The notes under the pieces were generated by a model that was given only the letters and a program-made list of their open reading frames with translations, had not been told where the DNA came from and did not search any database. Position numbers and translations under genes: made by a program. A stretch of DNA of 64,000 bases from Crambe crambe (taxonomy: Eukaryota; Porifera; Demospongiae; Poecilosclerida; Crambeidae): the NCBI GenBank assembly GCA_963924555.1, contig OZ004594.1, positions 2,263,563 through 2,327,562 of the forward strand. Direction: 5' to 3'. How positions within the stretch are numbered: position 1 is the stretch's first letter; the number at the start of each line of letters is the position of its first letter. Positions 23,332 through 34,774 of the stretch are shown here, piece after piece.

Positions 23332-26300
23332 TTATATGGGTTTCAATTTATCCTCAGCCATGCCAGAGTTTAGAATTGGAATCACCAAGTCTTCCATTTC
23401 AGGTAGTACCACTTTTTTCTGGGATAAAAAACACAGTCATAGCATAATGATTATTATGGGGACACTAGCTACTTCAAACTATAGAATTTTCATGGGATAA
23501 AATTTTAGTATGAAGCATAATTTGTAGCTTTTAATTTGTGTTTAATTTTACCCACAAAATTTTCTCACTATACTCAATGGCTTCAATTCATGATGTTCAA
23601 CTTACATCCACAATATCACAGAGCTTCTTTTCTATCCAGTGAGTTATTCTAGAGAGTTTGACCTCACGTTGACCTAATTTGGGTTTGGCCACCAGGTCCA
23701 ACCTAGGACTTCCATGGAAACCCCACCTAGTATAAGTACAAGATAGGTTCCTCACTGATAATAATAATTACAACCATGCTGGCTTAAAAGACTAATTGAC
23801 TCAGAAGTGATGTCCCACAGCCCAAAAGATAAGGAATATAGGGTCAATGTCATTCTCTTACCAAACAGTATCAGTGGGAGGTGGAGGGATATTAACGGCC
23901 AGTATACCATCCAGTCTTTTAACTTCCACAGTCAACACAAGTGGGTAGCTGGACACCTTTTCGGCTGCTCGACGGACAATTTTAGTGTTGGCCACTCTCT
24001 TGGCTACACGGGACACCACGGATAGTATCTTGCCCTTGCTGCTGGCAGTAGTGGTGGGGTGTTGTTGGTGGGCAGTGGAGGTGGTAGCAACTGGAGCAGG
24101 AGTAGGCAGGAGACCCTCATGAAGCTGTAATAAAAAAGTACTTCAGTCACTGTGGTTCTTAAATCTAAATACAGCAAAACCTCTGAACATACTAGGGACC
24201 CATCTTTGTAGAGAGGCTGTCCTCTTTTGAAGGTTGTTTTGTATAGAGTATGTGCTTTTAGATTGAGAGGTTTGTCTTGTTTTGGAGTGTCCTTTATTGG
24301 AGGTTTCACTGTATGCATACTATGGGCTTATACCGAAATAAGGTGGGGTTAGCTTGCACATACAAGGGGGAAAACCCTCTCATTTTCTTACCTGTGAGGC
24401 AGTGAGGTCTTCCTCAAGGAGAGGGTGATGGCCACTACTCCCTTCCTCCTCATCTGACCCACTGTCTATCTCATCTTCATCCACAGATGGACTCCCACCC
24501 TTTCCAGTTCCCGAGAGGGCCTGTGCTGCTAGGGTGTGGCTCAAATGAGAGGACTTATGCCTGTGGGTGGGTGGGGCCAGATAATTGGACAGAAAAAAAA
24601 GTACAAAATTAGTCTAATTTGGGTCCCACGAAATGGCCAGAATACAATTCTTTCTTACCATAATGGATCAAATATAATTTATAGAGGCATATTGGTTGGC
24701 CTGGAGCTATACCTTGAATCCTCTTTGGTTGGTGATACTGCTGTCATCTCCTTCCCTTTGCCCCCCTGACCTTCTTCGTCCTTCTTGCTTCCAAGCTTCA
24801 TCTTGGTTTCGATAGTCATGACGAACTTTCCCTGATAGGTCACATCCAAGTACACCCATATCCCCTTCAAATCAAGCCGGGGACCCCCAATCAGTCGATT
24901 AACTGTCGGCATATCGTTCCCAATGTCAATATTAGTCAAACGGAGTTGCTCCATGAAAGAAGGCGTCTTGGCTCGAATAAGTTTCTTCTGTATTCTTGTC
25001 ATTACCCAGTCCTTCCATCTCTGCTCGTGCCACACATCCCAGCAGAGACGAGCAGCCATGGAGTTTAGCCACTGGTTGGGCATGTATTCTCCACTAATGC
25101 TACCCCTAGATGTAGTTTCTACTGGACGTTGAATATGCTCAAATCCAAACTCATCCACCATCGACGATCTGGTAAAGGATGGCTCCTTGCTAGATTGATG
25201 CAGAGAGTTTTGTGTCATGTGACTTTGGTGGTACTGTGCGTTAGTCTGAGGTGGAGGAGGTCGTTTTTGCATAATGTTAATCTCACTGCTTTCTGGATTC
25301 TCTTTAAAAGATTCATCATTTTCAATTGCTTTTGAGAACTCAACGCGAGTATTCACCTCTCTAGGAGGACGTGTGTTATGGTGACTGTGGTGGTGTTTCT
25401 TACCAGATAGATGTGGAGGTTTCAATTTGAGAGTTCGAAGCATTTCTGAAGGGAAGTACTTTTCCATGTAGACAACAAACTCTTTGTATTTATTGATGAG
25501 ATCTTTAGACGATTTCCCACTTGCCGCACTATTCAATCGTCGGAACCAATCCTCTTTATCGCGAGCCGTGGGAGAGAAAAAAAAGCATTTAAATTTCTTT
25601 GGACCAGACGGACAAGAGATAGCAATGGGGAATTTTTTGCTCCATCTTCGCTTCCTGTTTGAAGCCACTTCTGGAGGGACAATCGAGATTGTGCAATGAC
25701 GAATGTTGATATCGGTGGCAAAGACGTGAGTATTATACATCTCACTGCTGACTTTAATGAGAAGCTTGAAGTCTTGGCTGAGTTTAATTTCAGCAGGCAG
25801 TCTTTGACTGCGGTGATGGGTGCTTGGGTTATAGGAAAGCGTAGCTGTAAAATTGTTACTCTGCATGGACAATGAGATCAATAATCACAATACAGTTTAC
25901 CATGGGAGCATATTATAGAGAATGAACCGTGTGTGTGCCAAATGTTGAGAAAAAAAATCATTTTTCTGGTGAAATTGTACAAATAAAATGTACTTTTAAT
26001 TGAAACGTGACTTTTGTACATCTACAACATAACAGCAGCATCTTTCTGTGCCTGTTACAAGCTTAGAACTATGCCCAGTCATGTCACATGCAAGACAGAA
26101 GGTTAAATATTCTAATCTCTGAGTAAATTATTATTGTCAGGCCATCATAATGTCATTTGACCTGTATGAGCCATTCTTCAGTTACATCCTCGACAAAAAG
26201 GATACAAATGAATATCTCGGGAGAGTTCATGTCATATATGGTTCTAAACTGTTGTACCCTGATGTACCATATTGCTGCAGACAGATGCAGAATTAATCCT

Positions 26301-28917
26301 ATGACATGACACAACATGTACAGGATGTCACCTGTAGCATTGATCAAGGGTATTTACCTGTTCTGAACCCACAAGAGACTTGTGTAAACCCACTATGGTT
26401 TGGAATTTCCTGACTTAGCCTAATATAATAGGAAAACCCACTAGATAGCAGCTGCAAGGGGAGACATTAGACAGCTGAAGTTTATGGGAAATTGCATCAC
26501 AATGGAATAATGGTAAACCACAGGATAGACCCAATAACCCCACCATGCATTATAGAGTGAGATCAATTTTGGGTTATTTACAATACCCTGCATTGAGTAA
26601 GTATTCACAACCTATAAAGTTTCAACTCATGCCATAATTGGGTGGAATATGAGTAGTACTACTACCTGGTATTTGGTATTTCTCATTATTATGTATCCAG
26701 TTGGTTTCTGCATGATTTAGAAACATGTCTTTTGTAATATGATTGGTCAGAACCCTAACAGTACTATTTGATTGATATTTCTCATAATGTATCCAAATCA
26801 ATACAGTTGGTAACGTCATTTTCTATTCTCAAGAATTCTGCACAAGTTACAGGTCTCTCTAAATCATGCGGAAATAGTACTATAGGACTGACCTGATACA
26901 CTTCAAGTTTTGAGTAGTCTAACTGCATGGTCTGAATGAAGTCCTTAGAGGCTTCCACGACTCTTTTTCTCTCCTGCCTCCGTTCAATCCTCTCCTTTTC
27001 AATGGCATTTACATAATACACGAACACAGCCCCCAGAAAGATGTACAGCATCAGAAATCCGGCAAAGAGTCCAGATAAGTAAGGAAAGATATTCAGGGAA
27101 TAGTAAAAGTAGAGGATCATGGAGAGTACCAGATGGTACCAAACTGTAAGCTCAGGCTCGGCGTCTTCTTGTGTTTGATCTGATGTGGTATCCTTAATCT
27201 CCTTTAATGCTTGTTGGTTTTGTTCTGAGGGTTGTGACGTTGTCGGTGAACTACTTCTGTGTGAATTCGAAGGCACAGTGTCTTTAATTCTAGTTGAAAA
27301 AGTCTGTTCCACCTTGTTGGAATCTTCCAAGAACAGATCATCTGCTGTTACACGTTCTTCATTATCTTTATCAGAGGGTGGGCTTTTTGTATGCCCTTCA
27401 GCCTGGACTTCAGTACTCCCCAGAGGCTTAGCATGCTTTTCTCTAGCTGATTCACCACTGGTTGTACTCTCCATTGATTTTTTCTGTGAAGTTACTCTCC
27501 GTTTCATTCTTGGGGAGACGAGAGGTCTTGGGGGAGCGATCTTCCCAGCACTATTCCTTTTTAACACCACCGGAGCCACAAATGCTGAATGAACAGGAAT
27601 ATCCTGTGTTGCATTTGTGAAAGCAGTGACTTCAGTTTTCTTGGCACTTGACATATTAACAGGAATCGTGAAGTGATCTTCTAGAATAGTAATGAGGTCA
27701 TCGTCATTCTCTCTTCCACTGCTTGCTGGGTCTCTTTCTGGTGTGCTATCAGACTCGTGTTCAAACACTCCACTATCCAACTTTCCTCCCGTCGCACCTC
27801 TCCCTTGTTTTATTGAAGGTGATGTATCACGATCTACACTTCCTTGCTCCTGGCGAGAGTTTCCAGCAGAACTATCTGAAACACCTTCTTCGTAGGGGAT
27901 CTTGGATGATGGCTCTGAAGCTATTGACTGTTTGAATTCAATATCAGGTGTGAAAGTATCCAAGGGGGAATTAATTTGATTCTCAGATGGAAATACTATA
28001 TGTGTTGCTTCTGATGAACTTTGATCGACTTGATAATTCTCTGACAGGTTCCTTTTCCTTATTTCAGTTTCATCATCAGGTGATAGTAGTTTATCTTCAG
28101 GCGATAGTCGTTTATCTTCAGTTAGTGTCATGTTATAACAGCCATCGTTTTCTAAGCTGGACGATGGTGTGGGACTAAAAGAACTATTGTCCACCTGTGG
28201 AATACTGAAAGCTTCAGTAAATTTTGATTCTGGTTCTACATTTCCACTGCTAGGTGGTTCCAATTTTTCTGCATTTTGGATTAGAGATTCTGGAATATCT
28301 TCAATGCCCGTAGTATTGCTACTCTCAACCGATTCAGTGGTTTCACCCCCAATGTTGGTTCCATCTCTGCTAGCCATACTATTTCCATTCTCATAATCAA
28401 GATTATCAGTGGCTGGAACACGAATATCAGTCTCATTCTCGTGATTTGTTCCATCTTCATCATCAAATAAATGATCATCAAAGTTACTAGCAACATGTTT
28501 GGACACGATTTGGCCAGAAAGAGGATCATAATCCACTTTTTCAGGAGAAATTTGGTCGTCTTCAACGATATCATTATTGAATAAGTCTGAATCAAAGAGG
28601 TCGGAGTTATAAGAGGAAGGATGAGTTGAAGCATGAGTAGTGATGTTAGTTGCTTTGGCTGCTGCAGAACTGGTTGTGGTAGAAGAGCCAGAGGTGAACA
28701 GAGTGGGGGTTTGGTTATCAACCTCACCCAAAAATTCAGACTCATCATCTAGGATTTTCTCGAAAGCATCGTTATCGACTGCTTTGAGTGTGACAGAACT
28801 ATTGAACGAAGACCTGTGGGTACCATGGCTGTGGGAACGTGGCCTAGAGGTAGTTGCATTATGGTGGAGGTGATGCTTGAGTTTGTCCTTGGCAACCCCT
28901 GTCACCTTCTTCAGCAT
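23332..28917 (-). CDS. TEX2: TEX2-like ER membrane lipid-transfer protein (PH + SMP)
   Basis: A long first exon (28917-26893, 675 codons) holds an acidic, disordered Ser/Thr-rich N-terminus. Two adjacent hydrophobic segments follow (VLSMILYFYYSLNIFPYLSG and AGFLMLYIFLGAVFVYYV, about residues 605-650), then the helix IEKERIERRQERKR. After a 1-kb intron, exon 25860 to about 24713 encodes a PH-like domain (LSQDFKLLIKVSSEMY...) and the start of the SMP domain (WLNSMAARLCWDVW, DIGNDMPTVNRLIGGPRLDL, WVYLDVTYQGKFVMTIETKM). Further exons continue it: VEVKRLDGILAVNIPPPPTD, PRLDLVAKPKLGQREVKLSR, and LPEMEDLVIPIL before the stop. TEX2 is the animal counterpart of yeast Nvj2, which moves ceramide at ER contact sites. 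It is divergent from FOXRED2. Confidence 0.93.
24172..24315. repeat. Dispersed CACTGTA-ending repeat, copy 4
   Basis: In a TEX2 intron. It shares GGGACCCATC, TTTGTAGAGAGGCTGTCCTC, TTTGAAGGTTGTTTTGTATA and ATTGGAGGTTTCACTGTA with the copy at 19921. The open frame on the other strand is not a gene. Confidence 0.75.
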
Positions 28918-29389
28918 TCTTTGAGTTAGATAACTAATGAGGTGAGAATTAGTAAACGATGACGGCTAAATTTGTATTGTATCTTGGTACTAGCGCTAGC
29001 CTAGATAGTTGGTTTAATAGATAGCTATGTGAATGTTCACAGCAAATAGAGAACAGAGTGGTTACAATACCTCTCTATCTTGCTAGCTCTACTGTTAGCT
29101 ATTCCAACTATCTACGAAATTTACCTACAGTGCTGAGCTACCGATTTGTACAGTCAAGTCGGCTTATCTATGCTTCGAACAACAGCTGAGTCCTTAGTCG
29201 TTAGTAGATATCAACCACAATCAAGGAAGTGTCATTGTTTTTCACTGACGTCATGACGTCCAGTCGAGACTCGTAAACCACACCCCCATACAATGATGAT
29301 CATTACCAAGCTGCACCGCCCACCATTTTCTCTTTCAATCTGTGCTTTATTTAACGAGCAGATCACATCATACCCCCAGCAAGAGAATT
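28918..29389. promoter_or_regulatory. Bidirectional promoter region TEX2 / FOXRED2 with tandem CRE-like sites
   Basis: A 470-bp spacer between divergent start codons. At 29246-29260 it carries TGACGTCA directly followed by TGACGTC, a full CRE/ATF palindrome plus a second overlapping site. The rest is AT-rich without a clear TATA box. CRE/ATF family factors are the expected binders. A link to ER-stress control of the ER protein FOXRED2 is inference. Confidence 0.55.
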
Positions 29390-32300
29390 ATGGTCGGGAT
29401 ATTTATCAGTACGTGGTTGCTGCTAGCATTTTCCACAGTGGAAGGAAAATTGGGCGAGGACAAGGCAACTGATTACTGCATTATTGGAGCTGGACCAGCT
29501 GGTGAGAGTTTACCGGCTAGCAGCAAGTTAATGTTCCTCCTTTGATATAATCAGGATTGCAGCTGGGGTATTTTCTTGATCGTGCTGGACGTGATTATGT
29601 CATCTTTGAGAAGAATTCGACAGCAGGTAACACCATCCTTGTAAAAATTGTGTATCATTGTGGTAGGTGTTATCTAGCTAGAACTGCTAGTGATTCCAGA
29701 GGCAGCCATTGACTCTGAGCTAGCAACTGATCACTCTGGAATATTTGAGTCCTAGCTATATATCCCAGTGTCAATGCATACAAACACTGCACGTTAGCAT
29801 TTATGCCTGGCTACCTCCTATCCTTTGGCAGTTAGCAATTGAATGTTTATTGCATGTTATATCCATTTGCCCAACCTTCTTCAAATTCTCTGCTTCAAAA
29901 TTCTTTGTTTTAGGAAGTTTTTTCCTGCACTATCCCCGTCATAGGACCTTGATCTCAATCAATAAAAGACATACAGGTTAGTGTGGAGCATAGCAAATAC
30001 TGTAGCAGCTGCAATGATTATATCCTAATAGCCAAGTCTTTTCTGTCAGTATTTTTTGTCGGGTCGGTATTCTTAACAGTATTCTCTATTGATATCCTTA
30101 TGTGGAAAGTATAAAAAAATAATTTGCCTTCAGTTTCTGAAGCTTGGCCTCTAAACCCTCCTTTCTTTTATAATCCCAAGGTGTTTACTTTTGAGAGTTC
30201 ATCCCAAAAGAGGACAACCTCTCAATCAAAAAGTGCGTATACTCTATTCAAAATAACCTCCAAAAAAAGAGGACAACCTCTCTACAAATGACAAAATGCC
30301 AGTCCCCACATTATTTGGAGGTTCCACTGTAGAGTGAATGTGTATATCATTTCTGTTTGATGGAGTGTGTAGGTAGTACTAATAGAGAGTTCAACTTCCG
30401 GCATGACTGGAATTCCCTCATCAGTGACAATGAGACGCTACAGATGCGACATTATACAAAAGACTACTTCCCCCAGGCTGATGATTATGTAAGCAGTAAA
30501 AAAAGATAATTGTTAATACCAATCCTTGTCAATGATGCATTAATTAGATTCGTTACTTGAGAGATTTTGCTAAGAAGTTGGAATCGAAGATTGAGTACAA
30601 CACTGAGATAATGCTAGTAAAGAGATGGGTTGAAGGGAGCAAACTTTTCCACCTCATAGACCAGAACAAAATCACTCACATCTGCAGAACTGTTGTCACA
30701 TGGTAAGAGAAATTTAGTAGCAAAACATGGCTAACTAGAGGATTGTTTTAATTGTGTCTTTCTTTCTAGCACTGGTCTATGGGTGCCAAATATACCAGGG
30801 AATTTCAAGGGAATTGAGCATACAGTGGTAATCACTTATTACGGTGCAGTGAATCCCCTAAATGTGGACTTCCTGAAATGAAAAAAAACAAAAAACAAAA
30901 ACAAACACACCTCTATATTGTTTGTGATTCTACCCCTGAATTAAGTAGACACCTCCTTGATCGGGACGCTTATTACTGGTCCCTAAAAATGTCCACATCT
31001 GTTTAGAGGTTACACTGTAGTGGCAAAATAGTTTTACTGTTGTTTTTTTTTTTCCTCTTCATATAGGGCTACGAGGAAGTATCTCTAAATAAAGAGGAAT
31101 TTGAAGGAAAGAAAGTTTTGATACTAGGAAGAGGTGTGTGTATAATTCTAGCCCTCCTAGCCCTAGCCCTAGCCTGACAGAGTGCAGCATGATCATTTGA
31201 GTAGGTGTCACATTGCTGATCAACTAATTGATTATTCAGGCAATGCTGGATTTGAAACGGCGGATCATATTGTGTCAAATACAGCTTTTATTCATATGAC
31301 CAGCAGGTATGTTACAAGTGCTGTGTGAAATTGTCTTTTTAGGAGGATGATATCCAACCACAGGTCGAGGATTAAAATGGCATTTCAGACTCATTATGTT
31401 GGTGATGTCAGGTATAGAGTTATCTCATGTGACACATGTTAAAATAATTATTTTGACCACAAATCTAGAGCTGTCAATGTGCAACAGGTGGATACTTACC
31501 AACTTAAGTCATTAGATGGACAATTTGGTATGATGCTTATAGTAATGCATAAGAAATAATTTCTTTATGTTCTAATTTCTTTCGCTTAAATAGAAGGAGA
31601 TATAGATGGTGGAGGTGTAATGATTGTCAAAAATGAAGATGGAACATTCCACCTTTCGGGTCCATTTCTCAGCGAGGAAGACATGGAAGATCAAGGTACA
31701 AAGTACAACTGAACTTGTCGTGTAGTAGTGAGTGAATCCCTTCCATTATTACAGATAATGTCCTCTTCCGTGACGCCTATGATGTCATCATTCGCTGCCT
31801 AGGATTCAAAGTACATTTGGGGGAATAAGTGGTTCTTTTTGAAATTACTGCAAACAAATGTTTTTTTTATGATTCTTTTCACACACTGCTGCTTTATTGC
31901 TGACTTGACAGTTTGACTTCTCGATCTTCCATCCTACTGTCGTTGTACTGGCATCCACAGCAGGCACTGACAAGTTTCCCGACATTCTTCCCACTTACCA
32001 AGCCGCCAGCACTCCAGATCTCTATTTTGGTGAGTCAAGGCCATAAAACTGCGTAAAAGACACACATAGTCGACTCTTTTAAAAAAGAGAATGAGGTGTG
32101 TGGTTTTATGAGATTGCCGGCCATGTTTTCTCTTGTACCGTGCAGCTGGAGTGATCACTCATTCATTGGATTACAAGAAATCAGCTGGTGGATTCATTCA
32201 CGGCTTCAGATACACCAGTGAGTACAGATGCATGATGCATGGGAGTTCCATGGTATAGTGATGCATGGGAGTTCCATGGTATAGGGTAGATGAACAATGA

Positions 32301-34625
32301 GGTATCCCACCAAGTTAATTCCAAGAAAATGTTCTATCATATCCCACCGTACTCCATATAATGCACCCCTCTCCCTTAGCTACTTTAACTTCAAAATTTT
32401 TTTCATTTAGCTCGTGCTCTATTCCGCCACTTGGAATGGGAATACAATCACACCCCGTGGCCGTCAGTTCGGTTCCCATACACCTCCCTCCTCAACCACC
32501 TCCTCCGCAGGATCAATGAAGCTTCGGTAAGACCTCTTCTGAAACTTTTCACTTTGTAGAGCCCCTCTTCTTGAACTCATAATGCTGTACGGTAGCTTAT
32601 TTCAAACTGGATACTCAAATACAAATTTTCATGGATCTTGTGTGAATTTAATGATACACAATAACATGATTGACCTACCCCCAAAATTTCTATACTGTAT
32701 CTAACATGGGAACCCTTTTTTGATAATTGATGTTATGACTTCTATGGTTTGTTGGTCTTTCAGCAAGTAGATTTTCAGTGAATTTTATTTTATTTGGCTT
32801 GCTACAAAGATGAATTGTCGTGGTTATGAAAGTGAACATCTTACTATAATGTTGTTGAGTCTGAACTGTTCTCTCTAGGGACCCTACCAGATGTTTAGTG
32901 CACTAGCTGATATAGCACTGATACGTAAGTCAGCAATAGATCTTAATCACAGCAGTATAATATTATCTTGGGAGTGATTTATCAATGTCCTTGTATAGGT
33001 GATGATGGAATGGTGGACTATCTTGAAGAAGTACCAGTTAATTCATTACCTAAGTTTGAAGGTTAATAAAGGCTAACATACTACTAGAAGGCTGTTTTCT
33101 ATATTATACTTTGGGTTGAATATTTCTTCTTTTTACTTACAGAAATGACAGGTTATAGTATAAAGAGGTTCATCATGTGGGAGTTTGAATATGGCAAGAA
33201 CTATTCTGGACCTGGGTTAGTCTTTTTAAGCTAAAAGGTCACTCCTTCTGGTGTACATTCTGAGCCAAGGGACAAAGTAATTACATAGCATGAAACCGAA
33301 TGATTTCTTAGGAAGAGATGACTCATTTTATCTTTGAGTAATGTTGGCAGCTGCTTTTTTATTTCATTTAATTTTTTTAGGAAGGATGTCCTCAGTGAGG
33401 ACAGGGTACATGGAGATCCCGAGGAAGCTGACCGCAGCAATTTTCTGCATCCTGTAATCTACTATTACAACAAACCACCAGATCCAGGTCTGATATGACT
33501 GTAGCTACACAACTGACAGTCGGTTTACCGTAGGCATCAGTCTATTATGCTTTGAGCAATTCCAAAAAGTTACCTATTTTGAGTCTTTGACCCCACACTT
33601 TGCATAATAATGTAAAGCCAACCTCCTAGGAAAATGCTGAAATTTAGCATGAAAGCTGTTGATGAAATCACAGAAATCAATCCTGTGTCCTATAGAACAG
33701 ATCAAGTAGATCTACTTGCACACCAAACTTTCATACCTTTTTTCTATATTGGAACCTCTTCTACTGTAGTGAGGGAAGAGCAAACTAAATAATAATTATA
33801 TGTACAGCTATGGAGTAAAAAACATCATTCCATTTGGTTAGACACACATCAAGCACTTTCTATAATATAAGTGCATGTAAAACTTGTATCATCTCCAGTA
33901 TAGTGGGGTCTCTATAGTGATAGAATGGGTTCACATGACCCCTATACTATAGCTATTATGCTGAAAATTCACCTATTATGCTAGCATTATGCCTGATGCT
34001 TGGGAGTACCTATTATGCCAGCATAATAGACTGGTCCCTGGTTCACTGTATCATAGTCCTGTCATGTGTTCAGGAAGCACTTGGAAGATTGGAGATTTAC
34101 CAGAACCCGACCTTTACCATCACATAGTGGAAGACTTCCTCACTGATTGGTGAGTATGCAATGAATGACAGAACCCAATTAATCTATGATAATCAATTTT
34201 GTGTAAATGCATGCGCACAACACTTATGCATTAGGACGTCCCGTTCTCGTCATGTGGTCCCCCTGCGGAGATTTCTGGAGTCAGTTTCAGGTCAAGATCT
34301 TCGGAGATTTCTGCCAGAGAGTTGCTTTCAGGTAATCTATAGGCACAGTCATAATACAATCCATACTGTGTCAATCTGAAAGATGAAGCTTCTACTCATA
34401 GTTAATCAACTCTTCATTTTCAGCTCTTCTTCTTGTATGGAGAAAATGTACCCCCATCTTGTAAGGAACAGTACTTGAAAGGTAAGAAACTGGCAAAATA
34501 CTGAGAGCTTGGATCATCATTATTATATACCAGGTAATGGAATCTCTTCTTCTGATGGCCATGTGGACTTTGGCCCTATAGAGGCTCTAGAAGAGTCAGG
34601 AAGTTACCTGGAGACACTAATATAG
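29390..34625 (+). CDS. FOXRED2: FAD-dependent oxidoreductase FOXRED2-like, ER lumenal
   Basis: About 17 exons. The start is taken at 29390 because it opens directly with a signal peptide ([19 protein letters not shown]); an in-frame ATG at 29342 is possible. The FAD-binding motif is [17 protein letters not shown] across the first intron. The second Rossmann motif, [17 protein letters not shown], is near 31105-31275. Other family blocks are [33 protein letters not shown], and [19 protein letters not shown] before [15 protein letters not shown]-terminal domain of about 250 residues follows ([35 protein letters not shown]). Vertebrate FOXRED2 works in ER-associated degradation with SEL1L and ends in an ER-retrieval signal. 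This protein ends SGSYLETLI with no KDEL-like tetrapeptide. Confidence 0.92.
30205..30332. repeat. Dispersed CACTGTA-ending repeat, copy 5
   Basis: FOXRED2 intron. It has AAAGAGGACAACCTCTCAAT, AAATAACCTCC, AGAGGACAACCTCTCTACAA and ATTTGGAGGTTCCACTGTAG. The GAGGACAACCTCTC blocks are the reverse complement of those at 19921, while the end block is in the same orientation, so the family has an inverted internal structure. Confidence 0.75.
30940..31020. repeat. Related or second dispersed repeat ending TTACACTGTA
   Basis: FOXRED2 intron. GACACCTCCTTGATCGGGAC, ACTGGTCCCTAAAAATGTCC and TTTAGAGGTTACACTGTAG resemble the ends of the dispersed family but have a different core. Confidence 0.5.
32234..32284. 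repeat. 25-bp direct repeat
   Basis: GATGCATGGGAGTTCCATGG plus TATAG occurs twice, 26 bp apart, in a FOXRED2 intron. Confidence 0.9.
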
Positions 34626-34774
34626 TCACATCATGACAGACTGCACTTAATCATGAGAAGTGGATCAGAACATAGAGATGATTTGTGTACAGATAATTGT
34701 AGGCATTTTTTTTTATATACATGGTTTTTTGTACTTGCTGCAATGTGCCAGCATGCTTAAGTACAGTATGTTTG

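Noticed and set aside
24004-24318. Minus-strand 104-residue frame
   Set aside because: It consists of the dispersed repeat plus part of a TEX2 exon in another frame.
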